From NCBI GenBank assembly GCA_003402705.1, contig QQNF01000002.1:62001-126000 (forward strand): a DNA stretch of 64,000 nt. The letters run 5' to 3'. The stretch comes from Verrucomicrobiota bacterium (GTDB taxonomy: Bacteria > Verrucomicrobiota > Verrucomicrobiia > Verrucomicrobiales > V1-33). Under the pieces are notes generated by a model, which had not been told where the DNA came from, did not search any database, and saw only the letters and a program-made list of their open reading frames with translations. Both the position numbers and the translations under genes were made by a program. Below, in pieces: positions 7,494-15,191 of this stretch (position 1 is the first letter of the stretch; every line of letters begins with the position of its first letter).

Positions 7494-8570
7494 ATGAAAC
7501 CCAAGCGCCCAACGAAGCCGAGAACCAGAGCCCTTCAGCCTGCGGCTCCGCGCTTTGAGGGGCTGCTGCGTGACCTGCGCGAGTTTATCGCAGAGAGTCG
7601 GCGGCAGGTGTTGCGGGCGGTGGATGTGGTGCAGGTGCGGACGTGCTGGGGTGTGGGGCGGCACATTGTCGAGTTCGAGCAGGGCGGCGCGGTGCGGGCA
7701 GAGTATGGGGCGAAGCTGCTGCCGCGGCTGGCGGAGAAGCTGACGGAGGAGTTCGGGCGCGGATTCGACGCGTCGAATCTGCGCTACATGCGGCTGTTCT
7801 ACCACGCCTTCCCAAATTGTGACGCACTGCGTCACGAATTGAGCTGGACGCACTACCGCACGCTGCTGCGCGTGGAGGACGAGGCGGCGCGGGAGTGGTA
7901 TGTGAAGGAGGCGGTGACGCAGAACTGGAGTTCGCGGGCGCTGGAGCGGCAGGTGTCGCGGCTCTACTATGAGCGGCTGCTCTCCAGTAAGGACCGGAAG
8001 GCGGTGCGCGCGGAGGCGGAGGAGAAAATCGCGGAGCTGCCGCCGGTGCCGCGTGAGTTTGTGCGCGACCCGGTGCTGCTGGAGTTCCTCGGTCTGCCGG
8101 AGACGGGCCGGCTGCTAGAGTCGGACTTGGAGCAGGGGTTGATTGACCATTTGCAGTCGTTCCTCCTCGAACTTGGCAAGGGCTTCGCGTTCGTCGCGCG
8201 GCAGATGCGGGTGAGCACGGAGACGAAGGATTTCTACATTGACCTCGTGTTCTACAACTACCTGCTGAAGTGCTTCGTTATCTTCGACCTGAAGCCGCGA
8301 GAACTCACGCATGGCGACATCGGGCAGATGGACATGTATGTGCGGATGTTCGATGAGCAGCAGCGCGGTGCGGGCGACGGCCCGACGGTGGGCATCATTC
8401 TGTGCGCTGCAAAGGATGCTTCCATCGTGCGTTACTCCGTTCTGCACGAAAACGAGAAGCTCTTCGCGACTCGCTACAAGCTGGTGCTTCCGACGGAGGA
8501 GCAGTTGCGGCTCGAGTTGATTCGCGAGCAGCGTCTGCTGGAGGAACAGGCGGTGCAGAAAGGCAAATAG
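7494..8570 (+). CDS. DUF1016 / PDDEXK nuclease-domain protein (YhcG family)
   Basis: The 358-residue protein has the two-part DUF1016 architecture. The N-terminal helical domain (about 20-170) includes VGRHIVEFEQGG, YGAKLLPRLAEKL, FGRGFDASNLRYMRLFY and LSWTHYRTLLRVED. The C-terminal PDDEXK nuclease-like domain (about 195-345) includes GLIDHLQSFLLELGKGFAFVARQ, TKDFYIDLVFYN and VIFDLKPRELTHGDIGQMDMY, where D-x(n)-D-L-K supplies the metal-binding residues; Glu of the family ExK is Asp here. These proteins are often associated with mobile or defence-related loci, but their DNA target is not established. The frame is intact, the only apparently functional gene besides thuA in the compositional island. 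Confidence 0.9.
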   Translation: MKPKRPTKPRTRALQPAAPRFEGLLRDLREFIAESRRQVLRAVDVVQVRTCWGVGRHIVEFEQGGAVRAEYGAKLLPRLAEKLTEEFGRGFDASNLRYMRLFYHAFPNCDALRHELSWTHYRTLLRVEDEAAREWYVKEAVTQNWSSRALERQVSRLYYERLLSSKDRKAVRAEAEEKIAELPPVPREFVRDPVLLEFLGLPETGRLLESDLEQGLIDHLQSFLLELGKGFAFVARQMRVSTETKDFYIDLVFYNYLLKCFVIFDLKPRELTHGDIGQMDMYVRMFDEQQRGAGDGPTVGIILCAAKDASIVRYSVLHENEKLFATRYKLVLPTEEQLRLELIREQRLLEEQAVQKGK

Positions 8571-8638
8571 GCAAGGCTATCCACCCGTGCGCGAACTTTC
8601 CCTGTGAGAATCCCGCCTCCGCGGCAAACTTTCGGGAG

Positions 8639-8782
8639 ATGCAGCCTGATGACGAGATTGATTCGATTCTTGACGCGATGGCGCGTGGCGATTCGGGGGC
8701 GTTCATGCGGAATGTGGAGGTGCATGGGTTGATGCTGCGGAGCTATATTGGAGCGCAGGTATTCAATGCGGCCCCTGGATGA
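8639..8782 (+). pseudogene. truncated ECF sigma-factor-like gene
   Basis: A 47-codon frame reads DDEIDSILDAMARGDSGAF, MRNVEVHGLMLRSYIGAQVFN, then stops. The AxxRGDxxAFxxxxxxHxxMLRSYIxAQ pattern matches the start of region 2 of PVC ECF sigma factors. The rest of region 2 and all of region 4 are missing. The sequence is G-rich like the native genes and unlike the upstream DUF1016 gene, so it may mark the right edge of the inserted island. It could also be a very small protein of unknown role; the Shine-Dalgarno-like GGGAG abuts the ATG too closely to be convincing. Confidence 0.45.
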
Positions 8783-8871
8783 CTGAGGGTGGGCAAAGTC
8801 AGTTGGAGATCGGCGCAATCCGGTGCGGGTTTGCGGAGTGCGAGGTTCTCGTGTGGGGAGTTGAGGGCAAG

Positions 8872-8904
8872 AAAAACCCCGGAGACCATGGGGGTGCTCC
8901 GGGG
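8872..8904 (-). terminator. Rho-independent terminator of the 1404-residue fusion gene
   Basis: An 8-bp perfect stem, CCCCGGAG at 8877-8884 with CTCCGGGG at 8897-8904, is followed on the minus strand by five T residues (AAAAA at 8872-8876 on the plus strand). It lies 45 bases downstream of the minus-strand stop at 8950. Confidence 0.8.
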
Positions 8905-8949
8905 CATGAGTTGGTGCTGGGTGGTGCCGTGGTGGTGCCGGGACCTTGG

Positions 8950-11900
8950 TTATTCCAGCGGGTGTTCCTTGAGGAGGTCGCTGACGTTGTAGAGGGTGGG
9001 GCGGGGGCCGATGGCGTCGCGGATTTTTTTGACTTCGTCGGAGCTGACGGGCGGGGCCAGATTGCCGAAGCTGTTGCGGACGAAGGTGAGGACGGCGGCG
9101 ACTTCGTCGTCTTTGAGGAGACCGCCGAAGGGAGTCATGGGGACGGTGCCGTCGTATTTTTTGCCATTGAGTTCGAGAGGGCCCATGAGGCCGAAGAGGG
9201 TGGCCTTGATGAGACGGTCTGGGTTGCCGGCGACCCATGGACTTTTCGCCAGGGAAGGGAAGGCTGGGTCGAGGCCCTGGCCGTTGGGCTGGTGGCAGGT
9301 GGCGCAGTGGGCGTCGCGGAAGTAGACCTCCTGGCCGGCGAGGTATTGTTTTTTGTGTTCGTCGCTGAGGTGAGCGGGAGCTGGGAGGACCGGGTGTTCT
9401 GCGACGATGAGTTCGGCCAAGCCGGCGAGGCGGTCGCTGGCGGTGCGGGCGGCGTGGGAGCTCCATTCGTCGAGCGGGAGGGCGGAGGCGGTGGCGACGA
9501 TTTTGCGGGCTGAGGGGATATCGGTGAGCCATGAGGCGGCGACGATGGCTTCGAGGCGGACGCGGCCGTGTTCATCGGCGGCGGCTTTTTCGAGGAGGGC
9601 GGCGTGGTCCTGGATGCGGTGCCAGTTGTAGCGGAGGACGCGGACGGCAGCGGCGCGGGCGTGATAGTCTTTGGCGTTGAGGAGCTGGCGGAGGAGGGTT
9701 TCGTCGGCCTGATTGAGGCCCCATGTGACCCAGAGGGCTTCGACGAGGTGGTGTTCGTAGGCTGGGTCAGCTTTGTCGAGACTGGCGGTCCATTTGGCGA
9801 TGGCTGGGCGGACCTCGTCGAGCGGGCGGCTGCGGAGTTCGCGGCGGCTGCGGTAGCGGGTGCGGTATTCCGGGAGTTTGAGGTTATCGAGGAGAGCGAT
9901 GATGGGAGCGCCGTCGATTTCTGCAGGTTTGAGGAGCGGGCGGGAAGGGTAGGTGATGCGGTAGATGCGGCCGTGGACGTGGTCGCGGAGCGGGTCGCGG
10001 GCGTTGTGCTGCATGTGACCGATGAGGACATTGTGCCAGTCGATCAGGTAGAGCGAGCCATCTGGGGCGAACTCGAGGTCGACGGGGCGGAAGTTGCCGT
10101 CGTTGGACTGGAGGAGGTTGTGGCGGAATTCGGTTTTCCAGCCGGTGCCTTCGTCATTGATGGAGTGCTGTTTGATGCCGAGGAAGCCGATGGCGTTGCA
10201 GAGGAGGATGTCGCCCTGGACATTGTCAGGGAAGTGTCTGGAGGAGACGAATTCGAGGCCTGAGGTGGGGCGGACGGCCTGGCCTTTGGGGATGAGGTCT
10301 GGAGCGGAAGGGGTTTTGCTGCCGAAGGTGGGTTTGACGGAGACTGGGAGCATCCAGTTCATGGTTGGGCCCGAGGTGTGGAGGAGGAAGTCCTGGCCCC
10401 ATCTGTCGAAGGCGACGCCCCATGGGTTAGGGATGCCCATCTGGACGGTGCGTTCGAGCATGCCGCGCTGAGGGGAGTAGCGGAAGAAGCCGCCGTCGAC
10501 GCAGCGGACTGGGCCGTAGGGGGTTTCGACGTTGGAGTGGAGGAAGACGCCCTCGCACATCATGAAAGCGCCGGAGGGGTCTGCGGAGAAGGCGCTGATG
10601 GCGTGGTGGGTGTCGTGGGTATCGAAGCCGCCGAGGATGATTTCTGTGGAGTCGGCTTTGTCATCGCCGTTGGTGTCGCGGATGAGGACGAGGTTAGGTT
10701 CCTGGGCGACGTAGACGCCTTCCGGGGCGAATTCGATGCCGATGGGCATGTGGATGTGGTCGATGAAGACGGTTTCCTTGTCTGCTTTGCCGTCGCCGTC
10801 GGTGTCCTCGTAGATGAGGATTTTGTCGTTCGGCATGGCGTCGCCCGGGCGGTAGTGAGGGTAGGTGGGCATGACGCCGACCCAGAGCCTGCCGCGGTCG
10901 TCGAAGGCGATCTGCATGGGGTTGGCGAGGTTCGGGAATTCCTTTTCGGAGGCGAAGAGCTCGACCTTGTAGCCCTCGGGGACGGTGAGGGATTTGACGG
11001 CGTCGTCGCCGTATTTGTAGTCGACGGAGCCGTTTTTGCCGCTGGACTGGTAGTTGGAGGGGACGGGCGGGAGCGGGTGGGTTTTGGAGTCGTCGACGGC
11101 GAGGGAGCGGGAGGTGCCTGAGGCGACGGAGTGGATGAGGTTGTCGCGGAGGGACATCATTTCGCGCGTTTTTTTGACCTCGTCTGGGTAGTTCTGAGGG
11201 CCGAAGGGATTGTAGCGCTGACCGTGGGTGTGGACGCCGTTGAGGATGTGATAGTCATTCTGCCAGAACCAGTCCTTCTGTTTGACGGCTTCGTGGACGA
11301 GGGAGGGGTCGGGTTTGGTGTCCCACGGTTTGCTGCCGAAGAGGCCGTCGGCGATCCATTTGGCGAGTTGCTGGTAGCCGGCGTCGGTGGGGATGAATCC
11401 GTTGGCGGTGAAGCCTGAGGGGCCGCGGAAGGGGGCGAAGTGATTGGTGCTGGCTGCGAAGATATCGATGAAGGTGAGGCCGTTTTTCAATGCGACGCGT
11501 CCGACGGCGGCGGCGTAGAGGGCGAGGTTTTCGTTTTCGGCTTTACCGTTCGGGAGGTCGCGTTTGGAGCTGAGGTCTTCGTAGGCGAGCGGGGAGACGA
11601 GGACGAGGCGGGGGGCGGATTTTCCGTTGTAGGCCTTGCTGAGGGTGTGCTGGGCGAAGGCGTCGAGTTCGGCTTCGAAGTTGGCGACTTTGGCCGGGCC
11701 GTCGAAGGATTCGTTGTAGCCGAAGAAGGCGACGATGGTATCGGCCTTGAGGTGTGCTAGCCATTCGTCGGGCATGGGGAAGAAGCCCTTGCCGTGGTGG
11801 GTTTTTTTGTCAGGGTGGAATTTGTCAGCGCCGGGGAAGGCCCATTGGGTTTCGCGTGCGGGGTGGGGGCGGAAGCCGGGGGTGTCGCCGACGTGGCCCA

Positions 11901-13164
11901 TGTTGCGGACGAAGAGCTGCTGGTCCGGGTAGCGGAGGTGGAGTTCGGTTTCGAGGCGGCTGTAGTAGACATCGCGTTCGGCGAGACCGTTGCCGAGGAA
12001 GACGACGTGTTCGCCTTTCTGGGGTGGGGCGACGGTTTGCGGGCGTTTTTCGGTGGCGGTGGCGGGGACCGGCATGAGGGCGTGGGACGCGTTGGCCGGG
12101 GCGTTGTTCATGCCGGCCGGGTTGGCGGCGGCGGCGGGTTTGGGGGCGTCCTTTTTCTTTGGAGTGGGGCGGCCGGTGGGTGGGCTTTTGCCGAGGACGT
12201 AGTCGTCTGGTTTGAGGTTCCGGTTTTTGTAGAAGTCCTTCTGGCCGATGCCTGCGAAGGGCGTGGGTTCGAAGGGATCGACGACGGCGGCGTCGGCTTT
12301 GTCCGGGACGGGGAGGCCGGTGAGGTGGAGGGAGACGTTGACGAAGAGACGGCGGAGGTCTTCGTCGGCGAAGTCCTGGGAGGCTCCGAGGGTGGTGCAG
12401 AAGGCGTTGCCTTTGGCGGTGCCGTTGGGAGCGGTGTACTCGCGGAGCCACGCGAGGGGCATCATGGGGTTGTTTTTGGGGCCGTCGATGGGTTTCGAGG
12501 CTGGGTCGAGGGAAGCGGTGACGGCTCCGCGGAGGAGGATGGTGGCGGCTTTCTGGTCGAGGTTGGCGATGCCGTAGACATCGGTGGGGCCGAAGATTTC
12601 GCCGACGCCTTTGAGGACGGCGTGGGAGGCGTTGGGGGATTCGACGACGCCGAGGGTGCCCTGACTGCCGTGAGCGCCGTGGTGATTGACCCAGCGTTCG
12701 CCGAGGATTTTGAGGCCGAAGTCGCTCCACTTGAAGTCGCCGGTCTGGGCGTTGCCGAGGAAGGCGTGGGTGGCGGTGCGGAAGCCGATGACGGGTTTAC
12801 CGGCGTTGAGGAATTCGGCGAAGTTGGTGATCTGGTCTGGGGGGAGCTGGCGGAAGCGGGTGCCGATGATCATGAGATCGGCGCTGTCGAGGGCTTCGGT
12901 GCCGGGGATATTGGTCTGGCAGTTGGGGTCGATGAAGCCGCCGTCGGGGTTGGTGGAGAAGAGGACGGTGCAGTCGAAGCCGTGTTTCTGGCTGAGGATC
13001 TTGGCGAGCATCGGGCAGGATTCCTCGCTGCGGTATTCTTCATCGCCGGCGACGAGGACGATTTTTTTGCCGTTCGGGGTGCCTTTGGGGGGGAGGTGGA
13101 GCCGGTCGGCGGCGGAGACGAGGCCGGTGAGGGCGGTCAGGGTGAGGATGATGGCGTGGCGCAT
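8950..13164 (-). CDS. giant ThuA / SGNH-like / PVC-type heme-binding dehydrogenase / cytochrome c fusion
   Basis: The secreted 1404-residue protein has at least four modules. After a signal peptide (MRHAIILTLTALTGLVSA), a ThuA-like domain spans about 30-290 (KIVLVAGDEEYRSEESCPML). An Ala/Pro/Lys-rich linker follows (325-383). An SGNH-like module occupies about 384-620, but its block I reads FLGNGLAER instead of GDS(L) and block III reads FGYNES, so the catalytic serine is absent. A TIGR02604-type beta-propeller dehydrogenase domain covers about 725-1090 (GYKVELFASEKEFPNLANPMQIAFDDRGRLWV in outline, and IYEDTDGDGKAD). HEAT-like helices precede a C-terminal cytochrome c with CATCH at 1277-1281 and a likely distal Met in VPMTPFG. 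Such proteins are thought to oxidise sugars in the periplasm; substrate unknown. A terminator follows at 8872-8904. Confidence 0.92.
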   Translation of the reverse strand: MRHAIILTLTALTGLVSAADRLHLPPKGTPNGKKIVLVAGDEEYRSEESCPMLAKILSQKHGFDCTVLFSTNPDGGFIDPNCQTNIPGTEALDSADLMIIGTRFRQLPPDQITNFAEFLNAGKPVIGFRTATHAFLGNAQTGDFKWSDFGLKILGERWVNHHGAHGSQGTLGVVESPNASHAVLKGVGEIFGPTDVYGIANLDQKAATILLRGAVTASLDPASKPIDGPKNNPMMPLAWLREYTAPNGTAKGNAFCTTLGASQDFADEDLRRLFVNVSLHLTGLPVPDKADAAVVDPFEPTPFAGIGQKDFYKNRNLKPDDYVLGKSPPTGRPTPKKKDAPKPAAAANPAGMNNAPANASHALMPVPATATEKRPQTVAPPQKGEHVVFLGNGLAERDVYYSRLETELHLRYPDQQLFVRNMGHVGDTPGFRPHPARETQWAFPGADKFHPDKKTHHGKGFFPMPDEWLAHLKADTIVAFFGYNESFDGPAKVANFEAELDAFAQHTLSKAYNGKSAPRLVLVSPLAYEDLSSKRDLPNGKAENENLALYAAAVGRVALKNGLTFIDIFAASTNHFAPFRGPSGFTANGFIPTDAGYQQLAKWIADGLFGSKPWDTKPDPSLVHEAVKQKDWFWQNDYHILNGVHTHGQRYNPFGPQNYPDEVKKTREMMSLRDNLIHSVASGTSRSLAVDDSKTHPLPPVPSNYQSSGKNGSVDYKYGDDAVKSLTVPEGYKVELFASEKEFPNLANPMQIAFDDRGRLWVGVMPTYPHYRPGDAMPNDKILIYEDTDGDGKADKETVFIDHIHMPIGIEFAPEGVYVAQEPNLVLIRDTNGDDKADSTEIILGGFDTHDTHHAISAFSADPSGAFMMCEGVFLHSNVETPYGPVRCVDGGFFRYSPQRGMLERTVQMGIPNPWGVAFDRWGQDFLLHTSGPTMNWMLPVSVKPTFGSKTPSAPDLIPKGQAVRPTSGLEFVSSRHFPDNVQGDILLCNAIGFLGIKQHSINDEGTGWKTEFRHNLLQSNDGNFRPVDLEFAPDGSLYLIDWHNVLIGHMQHNARDPLRDHVHGRIYRITYPSRPLLKPAEIDGAPIIALLDNLKLPEYRTRYRSRRELRSRPLDEVRPAIAKWTASLDKADPAYEHHLVEALWVTWGLNQADETLLRQLLNAKDYHARAAAVRVLRYNWHRIQDHAALLEKAAADEHGRVRLEAIVAASWLTDIPSARKIVATASALPLDEWSSHAARTASDRLAGLAELIVAEHPVLPAPAHLSDEHKKQYLAGQEVYFRDAHCATCHQPNGQGLDPAFPSLAKSPWVAGNPDRLIKATLFGLMGPLELNGKKYDGTVPMTPFGGLLKDDEVAAVLTFVRNSFGNLAPPVSSDEVKKIRDAIGPRPTLYNVSDLLKEHPLE

Positions 13165-13318
13165 GTTGATGAAATGGGATTGGGAAGGATGATTCCGGGA
13201 ATGCCGGGACGTGCCCGAGAATACTGAGTCCCGGTGCGAAAGCTATCATCGGGCGGGGTGCAAGGGCCGACTGGGGAGGTCGGGGGGCGCGAAGACGGGG
13301 GAGGGAAATAGTATATGG

Positions 13319-13343
13319 TGAATAGTGAATAGTGAATAGTGAA
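13319..13343. repeat. 7-bp tandem repeat TGAATAG
   Basis: Three exact copies of TGAATAG (13319-13325, 13326-13332, 13333-13339) are followed by a partial TGAA. It sits in an AT-rich patch of an otherwise G-rich intergenic region. Such short arrays can vary in copy number by slippage; no function is evident. Confidence 0.85.
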
Positions 13344-13428
13344 AGGGGGCGCGTTGGGATGGGGGCGTGTGGGGAGAACGCCGAGCTGGGGCTCAGCGCT
13401 CCCAGGGGCTTGTACCGAGTGGGCAAAG

Positions 13429-13460
13429 GGAAGGGCGGCACCTTGCGGGGCCGCCCTTCC
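13429..13460 (-). terminator. hairpin downstream of ilvC
   Basis: A perfect 11-bp stem, GGAAGGGCGGC (13429-13439) and GCCGCCCTTCC (13450-13460), lies 44 bases past the ilvC stop. On the minus strand the stem is followed by CTTTGCCC, so the T-tract is weak. It is the most likely end of the ilvH-ilvC transcript. Confidence 0.7.
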
Positions 13461-13504
13461 GGGAGTGAGTTAGTGAGTTGGAGGGCTGGGGTGGCCCCTG
13501 GGGG

Positions 13505-14530
13505 TCACTTGTAGCTGGCTTGGGCGCCTTTGACGTCGCGTTTTTTGACCCAGGGCATGAGGGAGCGGAGTTTTTCGCCGGTTTTTTCGATCGGGTGTTT
13601 CTCGCCGTCCTTGAGGAGCTTGTTGTAGGTTTTGTAGCCGCCTTCGTATTCTTTGATCCAGCCTTTGGCGAATTTGCCGGACTGGATGTCCTTGAGGGCT
13701 GCTTTCATGCGCTTTTTGACGGAAGCGTCGATGATTTTGGGACCGACGGAGACGTCGCCCCATTTAGCGGTTTCCGAGATGGAGAAGCGCATGCCTGCGA
13801 TGCCGGCCTCGTTCATGAGGTCGACGATGAGTTTGAGTTCGTGGAGGCACTCGAAGTAGGCCATTTCGGGGCTGTAGCCTGCTTCGACGAGGACTTCGAA
13901 GCCGGCCTGGACGAGAGCGGAAGCGCCGCCGCAGAGAACGGCTTGTTCGCCGAAGAGGTCGGTTTCGGTTTCTTCCTTGAAGTCTGTTTCGATGACACCG
14001 GCGCGGGTGCCGCCGACGCCTTTGGCCCATGCGAGGGCGATTTTCCTGGCTTCCTTGCCGCCCTGGTGGACGGCGATGAGGGCGGGGACGCCTTTGCCTT
14101 CGGTGAACTGACGGCGGACGATGTGGCCCGGGCCTTTGGGGGCGCACATGATCACGTTGACGTTAGCCGGTGGAACGATGGTCTTGAAGTGGATGGCGAA
14201 GCCGTGGCTGAAGAGGAGCGTCTTGCCTTTGGTGAGGTTAGGCTCGATGTCTTTTTCGTAGACGGCTGGGATTTTGGTGTCGGGGACGCCGACGAAGATG
14301 ACGTCGGCTCTTTTGACGGCTTCGGCGGTGTCGACGACTTCGAAGCCGTATTCTTTGGCGACGGGGATGGACTTGCTGCCTTTGTAGAGACCGATGATGA
14401 CGTGGACGCCGCTTTCCTTGAGGTTGAGGGCGTGGGCGTGGCCTTGGGAACCGAAGCCGATGACGGCGCAGGTTTTGCCTTTGAACACGCCGAGGTCGGC
14501 GTCTTTGTCCGTGTAAACTTTAGCTGGCAT
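13505..14530 (-). CDS. ilvC: ketol-acid reductoisomerase (NADP+)
   Basis: The 341-residue protein matches class I KARI in length and motifs: [19 protein letters not shown] at about 20-38 for NAD(P)H binding, then [49 protein letters not shown] and the C-terminal Mg-binding [12 protein letters not shown] and [19 protein letters not shown]. It converts acetolactate or acetohydroxybutyrate to the dihydroxy acid, the second common step of branched-chain amino acid synthesis. ilvH, the regulatory subunit of the preceding enzyme, starts 39 bases upstream of this start on the same strand, so the two are likely co-transcribed. Trp is coded after CCC in LMPWVKK, unlike the CCA usual in neighbouring minus-strand genes. 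Confidence 0.97.
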   Translation of the reverse strand: MPAKVYTDKDADLGVFKGKTCAVIGFGSQGHAHALNLKESGVHVIIGLYKGSKSIPVAKEYGFEVVDTAEAVKRADVIFVGVPDTKIPAVYEKDIEPNLTKGKTLLFSHGFAIHFKTIVPPANVNVIMCAPKGPGHIVRRQFTEGKGVPALIAVHQGGKEARKIALAWAKGVGGTRAGVIETDFKEETETDLFGEQAVLCGGASALVQAGFEVLVEAGYSPEMAYFECLHELKLIVDLMNEAGIAGMRFSISETAKWGDVSVGPKIIDASVKKRMKAALKDIQSGKFAKGWIKEYEGGYKTYNKLLKDGEKHPIEKTGEKLRSLMPWVKKRDVKGAQASYK

Positions 14531-14569
14531 GATGGGGGTGGGGGTCGTTGGGTAGTTGGGAGTGTGTTG

Positions 14570-15073
14570 TCAGGAAACGAGTTCTTCGGGGGCGTCGTCG
14601 ACGCGGGGGAGGGCGATGCGGCCTGTGCGGGTGAGGTCGAGGATGCCGAAGTTGTCCATGAGGGCGATGAACTTGGTGATTTTGGCGTTGTCGCCGGTGA
14701 GTTCGATGGTGACGACGCTGCGGCCGACGTCGATGATTTTGGCGCGGAAGATCTGGCAGAGTTCGATGACTTCGGCGCGGGATTCGCGATCGACCCTGAC
14801 CTGGAGGAGGACGAGTTCGCGATCGACGTAGTCGCCTTCACGGAAGTCGATGACCTGGATGACGTCGATGAGTTTATCGAGTTGTTTGATGATCTGATTG
14901 AGGACGTTTTCCTTTTCGCGGACGACGATGGTCATGCGGCTGACCTTGGCGTCGTGGCTTGGGCCGACGTTGAGGGTGTGGATATTGTAGCCGCGTCCAC
15001 TGAACATGCCTGCCACGCGGGCGAGGACGCCGAATTTGTTTTCGACGAGAACGGAGATAGTGTGGAGAGTCAT
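14570..15073 (-). CDS. ilvH: acetolactate synthase small (regulatory) subunit
   Basis: The 167-residue protein begins MTLHTISVLVENKFGVLARVAGMFSGRGYNIHTLNVGPSHD in outline, the classic N-terminal ACT domain of IlvH/IlvN with the valine-binding N-x-x-GVLxRxxxxFxxRGxNI pattern. A second ACT-like half follows (ELVLLQVRVDRESRAEVIELCQIF...). It binds the catalytic acetolactate synthase subunit and confers valine feedback inhibition; the catalytic subunit gene is not in this window. The gene precedes ilvC by 39 bases on the same strand. The start ATG at 15073 gives the normal family length. Confidence 0.96.
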   Translation of the reverse strand: MTLHTISVLVENKFGVLARVAGMFSGRGYNIHTLNVGPSHDAKVSRMTIVVREKENVLNQIIKQLDKLIDVIQVIDFREGDYVDRELVLLQVRVDRESRAEVIELCQIFRAKIIDVGRSVVTIELTGDNAKITKFIALMDNFGILDLTRTGRIALPRVDDAPEELVS

Positions 15074-15191
15074 AAGGAGACGAGACCAGTGGCTGCCTGG
15101 CAGACCGGAAAAAGAGCGGCGAGTCTCAATCCGACCGGGCGGCGGGTCAAAGGGAATTTACGGGGCCTTGGCTGGTGGGTTCGGCGGGGAG

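Larger units (their letters stand above)
13165..13504. other. 340-bp intergenic region upstream of the fusion gene and downstream of ilvC
   Basis: No gene is supported here. It holds the presumed promoter of the minus-strand fusion gene near 13165-13250, a 7-bp tandem repeat (13319-13343) and a strong hairpin after ilvC (13429-13460). A short stretch around 13305-13345 is much richer in A and T than the rest of the window. Confidence 0.6.

Noticed and set aside
7304-7504. Minus-strand 66-residue frame upstream of the DUF1016 gene
   Set aside because: It has no recognisable domain or ribosome binding site and lies opposite the DUF1016-like remnant, which fits the family better.
11794-13227. 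Long plus-strand open frame opposite the ThuA/SGNH part of the 1404-residue fusion
   Set aside because: It is Gly/Glu/Val/Ala-rich low-complexity sequence typical of an antisense frame in high-GC DNA, has no recognisable domain, and overlaps a well supported gene.
13319-13343. CRISPR or phage attachment site
   Set aside because: The repeat unit is only 7 bp without spacers, and no integrase or cas gene is near.
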